DNA of 64,000 bases. It comes from Kordia sp. GTDB lineage: Bacteria; Bacteroidota; Bacteroidia; Flavobacteriales; Flavobacteriaceae. The translations under genes and the position numbers were made by a program. The notes beneath the pieces were generated by a model that saw only the letters and a program-made list of their open reading frames with translations, had not been told where the DNA came from and did not search any database. The DNA is taken from contig NVVR01000005.1 of assembly GCA_002733415.1 (NCBI GenBank), positions 62,001-126,000 on the forward strand, given 5' to 3'. The first letter of the stretch is position 1. Every line of letters begins with the position of its first letter. Shown piece by piece: positions 37,855 through 48,031 of this stretch.

Positions 37855-40800
37855 TTATTCTTCTAATCTAATATCCAAACTTAACCCTTTCAATTCATGC
37901 ATTAATACATTGAATGATTCCGGCAATCCTGGTTCTGGCATTGGCTCACCCTTAACGATTGCTTCGTAAGTTTTAGCTCTACCTATTACATCATCAGATT
38001 TAACAGTTAAGATTTCTCTTAGGGTTGCTGAAGCTCCATAAGCCTCTAATGCCCAAACTTCCATCTCTCCAAAACGTTGTCCACCAAACTGCGCCTTACC
38101 TCCTAGTGGTTGTTGCGTAATTAATGAGTATGGTCCGATAGAACGTGCGTGCATTTTATCATCAACCATGTGACCTAGTTTTAACATGTAGATAATACCT
38201 ACTGTTGCTGCTTGATCAAAACGTTCTCCTGTTCCTCCATCATATAAATGTGTATGACCGAATCTAGGCACTCCTGCTTCATCAGTAATTTCATTAATCT
38301 GGTCTAAAGTAGCTCCATCAAATATTGGTGTAGCGTATTTTCTACCTAACTTTTGACCTGCCCAACCAAGAACAGTTTCATAAATCTGACCAATGTTCAT
38401 ACGAGAAGGTACTCCTAATGGATTCAGTACAATATCTACTGGTGTTCCATCTTCTAAGAAAGGCATATCTTCTTGACGAACGATACGTGCTACAATACCC
38501 TTGTTACCGTGACGCCCTGCCATTTTATCTCCTACTTTAAGCTTACGTTTTTTAGCAACGTAAATCTTAGCTAGCTTGATAATTCCTGCTGGTAATTCAT
38601 CTCCAATAGCAATTGTAAATTTCGCTCTTCTTAATGCTCCTTGAAGATCACTTACTTTAATTTTGTAATTATGTAACAAGTCCTTTACAAACCCGTTTGC
38701 TTGTTTATCAGTAGTCCATGTTCCACTTACTAAATGCGCATAATCATCAACAGAATTTAACATTTTTTGAGAGAATTTTTTACCTTTTGGTAATACTTCT
38801 TCTCCTAAGTCGTTAAATACTCCTTGAGCAGTTTTTCCGTTAACAATTGTGAATAATTTATCAATTAAAACGGTTTTTAAAGATTCAAATTTAGATTCAA
38901 ACTTTAACTCAACTGCTTGTAACTCTTCTTTATCTTGGTTACGCCTACGTTTATCTTTAACTAAACGAGCGAATAACTTTTTATTTATAACTACACCATG
39001 TAATGAAGCTGACGCTTTTAATGAAGCATCTTTTACATCTCCTGCTTTATCACCAAAGATAGCACGCAATAACTTTTCTTCTGGTGTTGGATCAGATTCT
39101 CCTTTTGGTGTAATTTTACCAATAAGAATATCTCCAGGGTTTACTTCTGCTCCAATACGAATCATTCCATTTTCATCCAAGTCTTTAGTAGCCTCTTCAG
39201 AAACGTTAGGTATATCATTAGTTAACTCTTCATCACCCAATTTCGTATCTCTTACATCTAATGAATATTCATCAATATGGATAGAGGTAAAGATATCTTC
39301 ACGAACAACTTTTTCAGAAATTACAATCGCATCCTCAAAGTTATACCCTTTCCAAGGCATAAAGGCTACTTTCATATTTCTACCCAAAGCTAACTCTCCT
39401 TGTTGTGTAGCATATCCTTCACAAAGTACTTGTCCTAATTTAACTTTATCACCAATTTTAACAATAGGTTTTAAGTTGATAGAAGTACCTTGGTTGGTTT
39501 TTCTAAACTTAATTAAATTGTAAGTTTTTATATTAGAATCAAAACTAACCAAAGCTTCTTCTTCTGTTCTGTCATACACTATAGTAATCATATCTGCATC
39601 AACATATTGAACTTCTCCAACACCTTCCGCATTAATCAATACTCTAGAATCCTGAGCTACTCGTCTTTCTAATCCAGTCCCAACAATTGGAGCTTCTGGA
39701 CGTAATAATGGTACCGCTTGACGCATCATGTTTGACCCCATCAATGCACGATTGGCATCATCATGTTCTAAGAAAGGAATTAATGACGCTGAAATAGATG
39801 CAATCTGGTTTGGAGATACATCGGCATAATTGATTTCAGATGGTGTTGCAACTGGAAAATCACCTTCCATCCTTGCAATAATCTTTTCATCAGTAATTTT
39901 ACCATTAGCTTCAATAGGATTGTTTGCTTGCGCAATTTTCATTCCTTCTTCTTCCTCAGCACTTAAGTATGTTGGTGTTGTCTCTAAATCTACTACACCA
40001 TCAACTACCTTACGGTATGGAGTTTCTAAGAACCCTAACGAGTTTACTTTTGCGTAAACTGCTAATGAAGATATCAAACCAATGTTTGGTCCTTCAGGTG
40101 TTTCAATCGGACATAAACGACCGTAATGTGTATAGTGAACATCACGAACCTCGAATCCTGCTCTTTCACGAGACAGTCCTCCTGGTCCTAATGCTGATAA
40201 TCTACGTTTGTGCGTAATCTCTCCTAATGGATTGGTTTGATCCATGAATTGAGATAATTGGTTGGTACCAAAGAATGAATTAATTACAGAAGACAATGTC
40301 TTGGCATTAATCAAATCAATAGGTGTAAACACTTCGTTATCACGAACGTTCATACGTTCACGAATAGTACGAGCCATACGAGACAAACCAACTCCAAATT
40401 GAGAAGATAATTGCTCTCCAACTGTTCTTACACGTCTGTTAGATAAGTGATCAATATCATCAATTTCTGCTTTTGAGTTAATTAACTCAATTAAGTATTT
40501 GATAATAGTAATGATATCTAACTTCGTTAAAACTCGCTTATCCATATCGATATCAAGTCCTAACTTCTTGTTCATTCTAAAACGACCTACTTCACCTAAG
40601 TTGTAACGTTGGTCAGAGAAGAATAATTTATCAATAATACCTCTTGCCGTTTCTTCATCTGGCGGTTCAGCATTACGTAATTGCCTGTAGATATGCTCTA
40701 CAGCTTCTTTTTCAGAGTTTGTTGGATCCTTCTGTAATGTATTATGAATAATAGCATATTGACCAGACTGTCCATCTTCTTTGTGTAATAGAATAGTTTT

Positions 40801-41667
40801 AACTTCCGCTTCTAAAATCTCTTCAATATTATCTTTATCAAGAGTTGTATCACGGTCTAATACTATTTCATTTCTTTCTATAGATACTACTTCACCAGTA
40901 TCCTCATCAACGAAATCCTCATGCCATGTATTTAATACACGAGCAGCTAATTTACGTCCTAAATATTTTTTAAGACCAGTTTTGCTTACTTTAACTTCAT
41001 CAGCTAAATCAAACAATTCTAGAATGTCTTTATCACGTTCAAAACCAATAGCTCTGAATAGTGTTGTAACAGGTAATTTTTTCTTTCTATCAATGTACGC
41101 ATACATTACTTGATTGATGTCTGTCGCAAATTCTATCCAAGAACCTTTAAAAGGAATTACTCTGGCAGAATATAACTTAGTTCCGTTTGCATGGAATGAT
41201 TGTCCAAAGAAAACCCCTGGTGATCTATGCAATTGCGATACAATTACACGCTCTGCACCATTGATACAAAAAGTACCACTTGGCGTCATATAAGGGATAG
41301 TACCTAAGTATACATCTTGAACAATTGTTTCGAAATCTTCGTGTTCTGCATCAGTACAATACAGTTTCAACCTTGCCTTTAAAGGAACACAATACGTCAA
41401 TCCTCTTTCAATACATTCTTGAAGAGAATAACGTGGTGGATCCACAAAATAGTCAAGGAATTCTAATACAAATTGATTTCTGGTATCTGTAATCGGAAAA
41501 TTTTCCAAGAAAGTATTATACAAACCCTCATTACCTCTTTCGTCAGATTTTGTTTCCAGTTGGAAAAAATCTTGGAATGATTTAATTTGAATATCTAGGA
41601 AATCTGGATAGTCAGGTCTGTTTAGCACAGATGAAAAACTTAATCTTTCGTTTGGCGTTGCTAACAT
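37855..41667 (-). CDS. rpoB: RNA polymerase beta subunit
   Basis: This protein of about 1270 aa reads from [19 protein letters not shown]. Rifampicin-pocket residues are seen in [34 protein letters not shown] (wild-type-like Q/D/H/S positions). Catalytic-core motifs such as [10 protein letters not shown] and [23 protein letters not shown] are intact. A pair of hairpins separates it from rplL and may set the rpoBC level. Confidence 0.98.
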   Translation of the reverse strand: MLATPNERLSFSSVLNRPDYPDFLDIQIKSFQDFFQLETKSDERGNEGLYNTFLENFPITDTRNQFVLEFLDYFVDPPRYSLQECIERGLTYCVPLKARLKLYCTDAEHEDFETIVQDVYLGTIPYMTPSGTFCINGAERVIVSQLHRSPGVFFGQSFHANGTKLYSARVIPFKGSWIEFATDINQVMYAYIDRKKKLPVTTLFRAIGFERDKDILELFDLADEVKVSKTGLKKYLGRKLAARVLNTWHEDFVDEDTGEVVSIERNEIVLDRDTTLDKDNIEEILEAEVKTILLHKEDGQSGQYAIIHNTLQKDPTNSEKEAVEHIYRQLRNAEPPDEETARGIIDKLFFSDQRYNLGEVGRFRMNKKLGLDIDMDKRVLTKLDIITIIKYLIELINSKAEIDDIDHLSNRRVRTVGEQLSSQFGVGLSRMARTIRERMNVRDNEVFTPIDLINAKTLSSVINSFFGTNQLSQFMDQTNPLGEITHKRRLSALGPGGLSRERAGFEVRDVHYTHYGRLCPIETPEGPNIGLISSLAVYAKVNSLGFLETPYRKVVDGVVDLETTPTYLSAEEEEGMKIAQANNPIEANGKITDEKIIARMEGDFPVATPSEINYADVSPNQIASISASLIPFLEHDDANRALMGSNMMRQAVPLLRPEAPIVGTGLERRVAQDSRVLINAEGVGEVQYVDADMITIVYDRTEEEALVSFDSNIKTYNLIKFRKTNQGTSINLKPIVKIGDKVKLGQVLCEGYATQQGELALGRNMKVAFMPWKGYNFEDAIVISEKVVREDIFTSIHIDEYSLDVRDTKLGDEELTNDIPNVSEEATKDLDENGMIRIGAEVNPGDILIGKITPKGESDPTPEEKLLRAIFGDKAGDVKDASLKASASLHGVVINKKLFARLVKDKRRRNQDKEELQAVELKFESKFESLKTVLIDKLFTIVNGKTAQGVFNDLGEEVLPKGKKFSQKMLNSVDDYAHLVSGTWTTDKQANGFVKDLLHNYKIKVSDLQGALRRAKFTIAIGDELPAGIIKLAKIYVAKKRKLKVGDKMAGRHGNKGIVARIVRQEDMPFLEDGTPVDIVLNPLGVPSRMNIGQIYETVLGWAGQKLGRKYATPIFDGATLDQINEITDEAGVPRFGHTHLYDGGTGERFDQAATVGIIYMLKLGHMVDDKMHARSIGPYSLITQQPLGGKAQFGGQRFGEMEVWALEAYGASATLREILTVKSDDVIGRAKTYEAIVKGEPMPEPGLPESFNVLMHELKGLSLDIRLEE

Positions 41668-41701
41668 CAATATTTAGAAATTATATTAAAAAAAATAATT
41701 C

Positions 41702-41729
41702 AAAAAAAAAGCGTACTTTTATTATACGC
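41702..41729 (-). terminator. Terminator-like hairpin (attenuator) between rplL and rpoB
   Basis: On the minus strand GCGTA (41729-41725), a 9-nt loop, TACGC (41715-41711) and nine T residues form a weak intrinsic terminator. It sits 35 nt upstream of the rpoB start, where partial termination is known in other bacteria. Confidence 0.6.
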
Positions 41730-41734
41730 AAAAT

Positions 41735-41772
41735 GGTTTAGGCCTATGGGAGACTATCCCAAGACCTAAACC
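41735..41772 (-). promoter_or_regulatory. Large hairpin in the rplL-rpoB intergenic leader
   Basis: GGTTTAGG (41735-41742) pairs with CCTAAACC (41765-41772), and inside it TGGGA pairs with TCCCA (41747-41751 with 41757-41761), separated by an internal loop. There is no T tract. It could be a processing site or partner of the attenuator immediately downstream. Confidence 0.6.
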
Positions 41773-41794
41773 TTTGTATGCTAAAGAGTAAAAA

Positions 41795-42169
41795 TTACTT
41801 TAACTCTACTTCAGCTCCAGCTTCTTCTAATTGAGCTTTTAAAGCTTCAGCTTCGTCCTTAGAAACACCTTCTTTGATTGGTGCTGGTGCACTATCAACG
41901 ATACCTTTAGCTTCTTTTAATCCTAATCCAGTTAATTCCTTAACTAATTTTACTACTGCAAGTTTAGAACCTCCAGCTGCTTTTAAGATTACGTCAAATT
42001 CAGTTTGAGCTTCAGCTTCTTCACCTCCAGCACCTCCACCAGCAGCAACAGCTACAGCAGCAGCAGCAGGCTCAATACCGTACTCATCTTTTAATATAGT
42101 TGCTAAATCGTTAACTTCTTTTACTGTTAAGTTTACTAATTGTTCTGCGAAATCTTTTAAATCTGCCAT
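41795..42169 (-). CDS. rplL: Ribosomal protein bL12 (L7/L12)
   Basis: This 124-aa stalk protein has an N-terminal dimer helix, an Ala/Gly-rich hinge ([20 protein letters not shown]) and a C-terminal factor-binding domain ([24 protein letters not shown]). Several copies bind L10 and recruit translational GTPases. It lies 65 nt after rplJ. Confidence 0.98.
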   Translation of the reverse strand: MADLKDFAEQLVNLTVKEVNDLATILKDEYGIEPAAAAVAVAAGGGAGGEEAEAQTEFDVILKAAGGSKLAVVKLVKELTGLGLKEAKGIVDSAPAPIKEGVSKDEAEALKAQLEEAGAEVELK

Positions 42170-42234
42170 TTTCTATCGTTTTAAAATGTTGTAATTATTA
42201 TAATTTGTTATTAAGTGCGTACGCGCTATATTGT

Positions 42235-42750
42235 CTATTTTTCAGACAATGTTTTAAGAATTCCTGCGATTTTACCTCCACTTGATTTAAGTGCTGATAT
42301 AACGTTTTTAGCAGGCGATTGTAACAATCCTATGATTTCTCCAATCAATTCTTCTTTAGACTTAATGTCTACTAATACATCTAACTGATCGTCACCAATG
42401 AATACCGCTTGTTCAACGAAAGCCCCTTTTAATAAAGGTAATTGCGTTTTTTTACGGAATGCTTTGATCACTTTAGCTGGAGCATTTCCAGTTTCAGAAA
42501 ACAATAAAGATGAATTTCCTTTCAATACAGAAGGAAGGTCACCGAAATCTTTATCTGAAGCCTCCATTGCTTTTGCTAACAATGTATTTTTAACTACTGC
42601 TAAAGATACATTAGCTTTAAAACAAGCTCTTCTTAAATTAGAAGTGTCACCTGCATTTAAACCTGAGATATCAGCAACATATATATTAGCATTCTCAGCT
42701 AACTGAGCAGTTAAGTCTTCTATTACTTGTGATTTTTCTTCTCTGTTCAT
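42235..42750 (-). CDS. rplJ: Ribosomal protein uL10
   Basis: This 171-aa stalk base protein opens with MNREEKSQVIEDLTAQL. It binds 23S rRNA and carries L12 on its C-terminal helix. The segment SNLRRACFKANVSLAVVKNTLLAKA is the conserved rRNA-binding region. It often represses its own mRNA leader; a specific site is not obvious here. It lies 23 nt after rplA. Confidence 0.98.
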   Translation of the reverse strand: MNREEKSQVIEDLTAQLAENANIYVADISGLNAGDTSNLRRACFKANVSLAVVKNTLLAKAMEASDKDFGDLPSVLKGNSSLLFSETGNAPAKVIKAFRKKTQLPLLKGAFVEQAVFIGDDQLDVLVDIKSKEELIGEIIGLLQSPAKNVISALKSSGGKIAGILKTLSEK

Positions 42751-42773
42751 AATATAAAGTTTTTAACTACTAA

Positions 42774-43469
42774 TTAAAGAACTGTGTCTTTTGAAGTCAT
42801 TTCAATAGACGGACTCATAGTACTTGACATGAACATAGATTTCACGTAAGTTCCTTTAGCCGCTACTGGCTTTAACTTCATTAGCATTTGAATTAATTCG
42901 TTTGTGTTTTCTTCAATTTTCACAGCATCAAAAGACACTTTTCCAACTGATGCATGCACGATACCAGTTTTATCAACTTTAAAGTCAATCTTACCAGCTT
43001 TAACTTCGGTCACTGCTTTAGCAACATCCATAGTTACCGTACCTGTTTTTGGGTTAGGCATAAGACCACGAGGCCCTAATACACGTCCTAAAGGACCTAA
43101 CTTACCCATTACAGAAGGCATAGTGATGATTACATCAACGTCAGTCCAACCAGCCTTAATTTTATCTAAGTACTCTTGTAAACCAACATAATCAGCTCCA
43201 GCTGCAGTAGCTTCCGCCTCTTTATCTGGAGTAACTAATGCCAATACTTTAATATCTTTCCCTGTACCATGTGGTAATGTTACCACACCCCTAACCATTT
43301 GGTTAGCTTTACGAGGATCTACACCTAATCTTACTGCTACATCTACTGACGCATCAAAATTAGCGTTTGTAATTTCTTTTACTAAAACAGAAGCTTCAGA
43401 TACATTGTAAGTTCTACTCTGATCCAATTTCGCTTTTGCTTCTTTTTGCTTTTTTGTTAATCTTGCCAT
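42774..43469 (-). CDS. rplA: Ribosomal protein uL1
   Basis: This 231-aa L1-stalk protein has the signature around [29 protein letters not shown] and the [12 protein letters not shown] segment of domain I. It binds 23S rRNA helix 76-78 and, in many bacteria, its own rplKA mRNA as a repressor. It lies 18 nt after rplK. Confidence 0.98.
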   Translation of the reverse strand: MARLTKKQKEAKAKLDQSRTYNVSEASVLVKEITNANFDASVDVAVRLGVDPRKANQMVRGVVTLPHGTGKDIKVLALVTPDKEAEATAAGADYVGLQEYLDKIKAGWTDVDVIITMPSVMGKLGPLGRVLGPRGLMPNPKTGTVTMDVAKAVTEVKAGKIDFKVDKTGIVHASVGKVSFDAVKIEENTNELIQMLMKLKPVAAKGTYVKSMFMSSTMSPSIEMTSKDTVL

Positions 43470-43487
43470 TTTTAAAATACTTTTAGA

Positions 43488-43928
43488 TTAATTAGGAGCA
43501 TCTCCACCAGAAACAGTTAAACCCATAGAACGCGCAGTACCTGCTATCATTCTCATTGCTGATTCGATTTTGAAGGCATTTAAATCTACCATCTTATCTT
43601 CAGCAATAGCTTTAACTTGATCCCAAGAAACATTAGCTACTTTTTTTCTGTTTGGCTCTCCTGAACCTTTTTTAATTTTTGCTGCTTCCATTAATTGAAC
43701 TGCTGCAGGTGGTGTCTTGATTACAAATTCAAATGATTTGTCTTTGTAAACAGAAATTGCAACTGGAAGTATCTTACCTTGTTTATCCTGTGTACGAGCA
43801 TTAAACTGCTTACAGAATTCCATGATATTTACACCAGCAGCACCTAGAGCGGGTCCAACCGGTGGCGACGGATTCGCTGCACCTCCCCTAACTTGTAGCT
43901 TAACTACCTTACTTAACTCTTTTGCCAT
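43488..43928 (-). CDS. rplK: Ribosomal protein uL11
   Basis: This 146-aa protein has the N-terminal proline-rich factor/thiostrepton-site domain ([26 protein letters not shown]) and a C-terminal rRNA-binding domain ending [12 protein letters not shown]. It forms the GTPase-associated centre. The 72-nt gap to nusG shows no clear promoter. Confidence 0.98.
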   Translation of the reverse strand: MAKELSKVVKLQVRGGAANPSPPVGPALGAAGVNIMEFCKQFNARTQDKQGKILPVAISVYKDKSFEFVIKTPPAAVQLMEAAKIKKGSGEPNRKKVANVSWDQVKAIAEDKMVDLNAFKIESAMRMIAGTARSMGLTVSGGDAPN

Positions 43929-44000
43929 TGTTTAAATTTTAGTGTCTTTACTATTTTGAAGCATAAAGACTTTAATAAATAATATATTTGTGTAACAATA

Positions 44001-44534
44001 TTATACTTTTTCAACTTGCATAAAACTCAACTCTAACGGTGTTTTTCTTCCGAAAATCTTAACCATTACTTCAAGTTTACGCTTTTCATCATTAACCTTT
44101 TCAATTGTACCATTGAAACCATTAAAAGGACCATCAATTACCTTGATAATCTCCCCTATGTCAAACGGTATAAGAACACTATCCGACTGAACAGCTAACT
44201 CATCAACCTTACCTAACATTCTGTTGACTTCTGACTTCCTTAAGGGAACAGGATCTCCTCCTTTAACTTCTCCTAAAAAACCAATAACCCCATTTATCGA
44301 TCTGATAACATGAGGCACTTCACCAACCAAGCTAGCTTTAACCATTATATAACCAGAGAAATAAACCTTCTCCTTACTTACTTTTTTTCCATTACGAATT
44401 TGAATAACTTTCTCAGTAGGCACTAATACCTCCTCAACAAACTCACTTAACCCTAGTCTAGAAATTTCAGTTTCAATATAATCCTTAACTTTATGTTCTT
44501 TACCACTAATGGCTCTAACTACATACCAATTCAT
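44001..44534 (-). CDS. nusG: Transcription termination/antitermination factor NusG
   Basis: This 177-aa protein has an NGN domain (MNWYVVRAISGKEHKVKDYI..., GYIMVKASL) and a C-terminal KOW motif (PFDIGEIIKVIDGPFNGFNGTIEKVN). It couples RNA polymerase to the ribosome and Rho. It lies 15 nt after secE. Confidence 0.98.
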   Translation of the reverse strand: MNWYVVRAISGKEHKVKDYIETEISRLGLSEFVEEVLVPTEKVIQIRNGKKVSKEKVYFSGYIMVKASLVGEVPHVIRSINGVIGFLGEVKGGDPVPLRKSEVNRMLGKVDELAVQSDSVLIPFDIGEIIKVIDGPFNGFNGTIEKVNDEKRKLEVMVKIFGRKTPLELSFMQVEKV

Positions 44535-44549
44535 AATACCACTTTATTA

Positions 44550-44732
44550 TTAGTTCATCAAATTGAAATACCCTTCAATCACTCTAGTAAAAACAGTATC
44601 CACTCCCCATATAGCAAGAGAAAAAAGAATAGAAAAAACAGCTACTATAATAGTTAACTTCTGTGCTTTAACCAATGTAGGCCAAGTCACATTATTTTTC
44701 AACTCTCCAAAAGATTCTTTTATATAACTCAT
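44550..44732 (-). CDS. secE: Preprotein translocase subunit SecE
   Basis: This 60-aa single-helix form reads from MSYIKESFGELKNNVTWP (44732); an ATG at 44756 would begin inside the tRNA-Trp gene. The conserved amphipathic segment ELKNNVTWPT precedes one transmembrane helix (LTIIVAVFSILFSLAIWGV). It clamps SecY. It lies directly after tRNA-Trp and before nusG. Confidence 0.95.
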   Translation of the reverse strand: MSYIKESFGELKNNVTWPTLVKAQKLTIIVAVFSILFSLAIWGVDTVFTRVIEGYFNLMN

Positions 44733-44753
44733 TTCGCTTATAATTAGCATTCG

Positions 44754-44826
44754 CACGGGATGAGAGACTCGAACTCACGACACCTGGTTTTGGAGACCAG
44801 TGCTCTACCAACTGAGCTAATCCCGT
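44754..44826 (-). tRNA. tRNA-Trp(CCA)
   Basis: Acceptor ACGGGAT pairs with ATCCCGT. The anticodon stem-loop CTGGTCT-CCA-AAACCAG reads UGG. The discriminator is G. No CCA tail is encoded. It sits between tuf and secE, as in many bacteria. Confidence 0.97.
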
Positions 44827-44884
44827 ATTAGAAAGATGTCTCGACAATGTCAAGACACCTTCTCTTATAAATTAAATTCTAGAA

Positions 44885-46072
44885 TTAATCTAAAATCTCT
44901 GTTACTTGTCCTGCACCTACAGTCCTACCACCTTCACGGATAGCGAAACGTAAACCAACATTCATAGCAATTGCAGCGTGCAACTCAACAGTAATTGTTA
45001 AGTTATCACCAGGCATTACCATTTCAACTCCTTCAGGTAACGTAATAGTCCCTGTTACATCAGTTGTACGTACGTAAAACTGTGGACGGTAGTTGTTATG
45101 GAATGGAGTATGACGTCCACCCTCTTCTTTCTTAAGAACATAAACCTCTGCTTTAAACTTAGCATGAGGAGTTACAGAACCTGTTTTACAGATTACCATT
45201 CCTCTTTTAATATCTTCTTTTGCTATACCTCTTAACAAGATACCTGCATTATCTCCAGCCTCACCTCTATCTAAGATTTGACGGAACATTTCAATACCTG
45301 TAATAGTAGAAGTTAACTTTTCAGCACCCATACCAATAATATCTACAGTATCTCCAGTGTTAGCAATTCCAGTTTCGATACGTCCAGTTGCTACTGTACC
45401 ACGACCTGTAATTGAAAATACATCTTCAATAGGCATTAAGAAATCTTTATCAATCTCTCTTAATGGCTCTTCGATCCAAGTATCACAAGCTTCCATTAAA
45501 TCAAGAATAGCTTGAGTCCATTTTGGATCATCATTTAAACCTCCTAAAGCAGAACCTGCTATAACCGGTCCATTATCTCCATCATAATCATAGAAAGAAA
45601 GCAATTCTCTTACTTCCATCTCAACTAACTCTAATAATTCTTCATCATCAACTAAATCAACTTTGTTCATGAAAACAACTATTCTTGGAATACCTACTTG
45701 CTTCCCTAATAAGATATGCTCTCTAGTTTGAGGCATAGGTCCATCAGTTGCAGCAACTACTAATATAGCACCATCCATTTGAGCAGCACCAGTTACCATG
45801 TTCTTTACGTAATCCGCGTGACCTGGACAGTCAACGTGAGCGTAATGACGATTAGCAGTAGCATACTCTACGTGAGATGTATTTATTGTAATTCCTCTTT
45901 CTTTTTCTTCTGGTGCGTTATCGATTTGATCGAAATCCTTCACATCACAGAAACCAGCTTTTGCCAATACCGTAGTAATAGCAGCAGTTAATGTAGTTTT
46001 ACCGTGATCTACGTGCCCAATTGTACCAATGTTTAAATGTGGTTTCGAGCGGTCAAAAGTTCCTTTAGCCAT
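44885..46072 (-). CDS. tuf: Elongation factor Tu
   Basis: This 395-aa GTPase delivers aminoacyl-tRNA to the ribosome. It has [10 protein letters not shown] (G1), RGITINTSH (G2), [12 protein letters not shown] (G3), [10 protein letters not shown] (G4) and GSAL (G5), then domains II and III ending [17 protein letters not shown]. It is the only tuf in the window and is preceded by four tRNA genes. Confidence 0.98.
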   Translation of the reverse strand: MAKGTFDRSKPHLNIGTIGHVDHGKTTLTAAITTVLAKAGFCDVKDFDQIDNAPEEKERGITINTSHVEYATANRHYAHVDCPGHADYVKNMVTGAAQMDGAILVVAATDGPMPQTREHILLGKQVGIPRIVVFMNKVDLVDDEELLELVEMEVRELLSFYDYDGDNGPVIAGSALGGLNDDPKWTQAILDLMEACDTWIEEPLREIDKDFLMPIEDVFSITGRGTVATGRIETGIANTGDTVDIIGMGAEKLTSTITGIEMFRQILDRGEAGDNAGILLRGIAKEDIKRGMVICKTGSVTPHAKFKAEVYVLKKEEGGRHTPFHNNYRPQFYVRTTDVTGTITLPEGVEMVMPGDNLTITVELHAAIAMNVGLRFAIREGGRTVGAGQVTEILD

Positions 46073-46148
46073 GATTATTAATTTTTATTCTTAGTTATTA
46101 TAATTAGTGTTTATTCTATACTACTTCATTCTCACCAAACTCTTTCCG

Positions 46149-46221
46149 AGCCAATGACCGGATTTGAACCGGTGACCTCATCCCTACCAAGGATGCGCTC
46201 TACCATCTGAGCTACACCGGC
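46149..46221 (-). tRNA. tRNA-Thr(GGT)
   Basis: Acceptor GCCGGTG pairs with CATTGGC (two G-U). The anticodon loop TTGGTAG gives GGU, threonine (ACC/ACU). T arm GGTTCAAATCC. CCA is not encoded. It is the last tRNA before tuf. Confidence 0.96.
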
Positions 46222-46287
46222 GTTGAATTTACAATACTGAATTCTGACTTACATCATAAATCAAAATTAGCAACGCGTAAATTCTTG

Positions 46288-46360
46288 AGCGAGAGACCAG
46301 GTTCGAACTGGCGACATTCAGCTTGGAAGGCTGACGCTCTACCAGCTGAGCTACTCTCGC
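46288..46360 (-). tRNA. tRNA-Gly(TCC)
   Basis: Acceptor GCGAGAG pairs with CTCTCGC. The anticodon loop CTTCCAA gives UCC, glycine (GGA/GGG). T arm GTTCGAACC. CCA is not encoded. Confidence 0.96.
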
Positions 46361-46453
46361 GAATTTAAAACCTTTCATCAATGTCCAAAAGTTGAAGCTT
46401 GACGCATTGACTACTCAGTTTTAAAAATCGTATTCCCGTTTACACGGAAATTC

Positions 46454-46539
46454 TGGTGGGGAGAGTAGGATTCGAACCTACGAAGTCGAAAGACAGCGGA
46501 GTTACAGTCCGCCCCGTTTGGCCACTCTGGAATCTCCCC
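46454..46539 (-). tRNA. tRNA-Tyr(GTA), CCA encoded
   Basis: Acceptor GGGGAGA pairs with TCTCCCC. The anticodon loop CTGTAAC gives GUA. A long variable arm, as expected for bacterial tRNA-Tyr, makes it about 86 nt. The discriminator A is followed by genomically encoded CCA, unlike the other tRNA genes here. Confidence 0.96.
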
Positions 46540-46583
46540 AAAATTTTATTTTCAATAATTTAAAGAACTTACTCTTTTTATAG

Positions 46584-46657
46584 AGCCGATGAAGGGACTC
46601 GAACCCCCGACCTGCTGATTACAAATCAGCTGCTCTAGCCAGCTGAGCTACATCGGC
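46584..46657 (-). tRNA. tRNA-Thr(TGT), copy 3
   Basis: Acceptor GCCGATG pairs with CATCGGC; anticodon UGU. It differs from the pair at 28596-28862 in the T-stem/acceptor side (AAGGGACTC versus AGAGGACTC on the plus strand). It is the first gene of the tRNA-tuf transcript. Confidence 0.96.
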
Positions 46658-46695
46658 TTTTAAAAAATAAAAAAGCCCACTATTTCTAGCGGACT
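46658..46695 (-). terminator. Terminator of hpf, overlapping the tRNA-tuf start region
   Basis: The 9-bp stem AGTCCGCTA / TAGTGGGCT (arms 46687-46695 and 46674-46682) with a GAAA loop is followed by a T-rich run on the minus strand. It lies after the hpf stop but before tRNA-Thr. Confidence 0.75.
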
Positions 46696-46696
46696 G

Positions 46697-46726
46697 CAAA
46701 TGTATGTAATAATTCTTTTTTACAAA
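46697..46726 (-). promoter_or_regulatory. Promoter of the tRNA-tuf-secE operon
   Basis: On the minus strand TTTG (46726-46723), 18 nt, and TACATTTG (46704-46697) match the -33/-7 consensus fully. The expected start, about 46690, falls within the hpf terminator stem. Confidence 0.8.
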
Positions 46727-46747
46727 ACTATTTTTGCCTTTTTTTCT

Positions 46748-47050
46748 CTAAGCATGTGCTCTTAATTTTTCTTTTCGCTTTTTTAACAACCTTTCTAATG
46801 ACTGAGAAGCCAAATCTGCCCCTTCTTCAAATGATTTACATTGCTTTTTTACGACATACGAATCTCCAGGTACAGTTATTTTAGCTTCAAAAATTTTATT
46901 ATCTTTTTCACTCTTATTTTCTACCTTTAAATATACATCTGCACAGATGACCTTATCAAAAAACTGATCTAATCTATCCATCTTCTTCTGTACAAAATCT
47001 ACCAATGACTGGTCTGCCACAAAATTTACCGACTGTGTGTTTACTTTCAT
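46748..47050 (-). CDS. hpf: Ribosome hibernation-promoting factor, short form
   Basis: This 100-aa HPF/YfiA-type protein opens MKVNTQSVNFVADQSLVDFVQKKMDRLD, with the conserved basic C-terminus DLASQSLERLLKKRKEKLR. It binds the 30S decoding region in stationary phase. It lacks the C-terminal dimerisation domain of long HPF. It lies 25 nt after xerC, in a set with rpsU that links ribosome-related functions. Confidence 0.9.
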   Translation of the reverse strand: MKVNTQSVNFVADQSLVDFVQKKMDRLDQFFDKVICADVYLKVENKSEKDNKIFEAKITVPGDSYVVKKQCKSFEEGADLASQSLERLLKKRKEKLRAHA

Positions 47051-47075
47051 ATTCTTTATGCTTTAAAAGTGAGTA

Positions 47076-47972
47076 TTAGGTTTTAACGTTTCGCGGATGA
47101 GACTTTCTATACACTTCTTTCAACTTCGCCATACTATTATGCACGTATATTTGCGTAGCTGCAAGACTTGTATGACCAAGTAATTCCTTAACCGCATTTA
47201 AATCCGCCCCTTCGTTTAGTAAATGAGTCGCAAAGGTATGTCGTAAAACATGCGGACTCTTTTTCATCTTAGAAGAAGCTCTACTAAAGTACAAATTTAT
47301 TACTCGATACACAAGTGAATCATAAATTTTAGCTCCCTTTTTCGTCAAAAACAAACTATCTATTTCTATTTCAACCAACAAGTCCTCCCTAACCTTTAAA
47401 TACCTCTTTAAGCTATCAATTAAAACTGTCGTTAACGGTATTATTCGTTCCTTATTTCTTTTCCCCAGAACCTTAATTGTTTTAACTACCAAATCAACAT
47501 CTTTCAAAGTCAACCCTATAAGTTCCGCTTTTCGTATCCCTGTAGCATAAAACAACTCAATCATAAACTTATCTCGCTCCCCCTCATAAGAATCTTCAAA
47601 CTCAACATCCTCCAAAACCTTTTCCATTTCATTTACCGAAAATGGAACTTGAATTTTCTTAGAAACCTTTAACGCCTTATGCTTTAATAATGGCGAAACC
47701 TTTATTAACTCAACCTTTAACAGAAACTTATAATAACTCTTTAAAGAAGCTATCTTCCTATTAACAGTTCTATTACTAACTTTTGCTTCCAGCAACTCAA
47801 CTATCCAGCTTCTAATTTGAGGATACACACAGTCTTTCACTTCCCCTGAATCAAACTCATTACTACAAAAGACAGCAAACGACTCTAGATCTTTTGTATA
47901 CGCCAAAACCGTATGAGGCGAACACTTCTTTTCAAGAGATAAATAATTGAGGTAATCCGAAAATTGAGACAT
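47076..47972 (-). CDS. xerC: Tyrosine recombinase XerC-like
   Basis: This 298-aa protein has an N-terminal SAM-like core-binding domain (FSDYLNYLSLEKKCSPHTVLAY) and a catalytic domain with all expected residues: Arg in ATGIRKAEL, Lys in VLGKRNKERIIP, HxxR in HVLRHTFATHLL, and His and Tyr in LLGHTSLAATQIYVH. Length and position between rpsU and hpf fit the chromosomal dimer-resolution enzyme rather than a mobile integrase. Its ATG is only a few bases after the rpsU terminator hairpin. Confidence 0.9.
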   Translation of the reverse strand: MSQFSDYLNYLSLEKKCSPHTVLAYTKDLESFAVFCSNEFDSGEVKDCVYPQIRSWIVELLEAKVSNRTVNRKIASLKSYYKFLLKVELIKVSPLLKHKALKVSKKIQVPFSVNEMEKVLEDVEFEDSYEGERDKFMIELFYATGIRKAELIGLTLKDVDLVVKTIKVLGKRNKERIIPLTTVLIDSLKRYLKVREDLLVEIEIDSLFLTKKGAKIYDSLVYRVINLYFSRASSKMKKSPHVLRHTFATHLLNEGADLNAVKELLGHTSLAATQIYVHNSMAKLKEVYRKSHPRNVKT

Positions 47973-47973
47973 A

Positions 47974-48012
47974 AAAAAAACCGTTTAATACCAAAGGTAC
48001 TAAACGGTTTTA
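47974..48012 (-). terminator. rpsU terminator
   Basis: The 11-bp stem AAAACCGTTTA / TAAACGGTTTT (47978-47988 with 48002-48012) contains an inner TACC/GGTA hairpin and is followed by a T run on the minus strand. It ends at the xerC start, so xerC-hpf may rely on readthrough. Confidence 0.85.
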
Positions 48013-48031
48013 CAACTATTCTTAAATGAGA

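Noticed and set aside
34259-41113. Several open frames on the plus strand opposite rpoC and rpoB
   Set aside because: They lie antisense to conserved polymerase codons, have no family resemblance, and follow the codon structure of the real genes.
44754-44756. secE start at the ATG 44756
   Set aside because: It would begin inside tRNA-Trp and add eight residues absent from SecE proteins; ATG 44732 fits the family.
47076-47972. Tyrosine recombinase as the integrase of a mobile element
   Set aside because: It sits in a conserved rpsU-xerC-hpf set, has XerC length and motifs, and no attachment repeats or phage/plasmid genes lie near. The neighbouring tRNAs are intact and not used as insertion ends.
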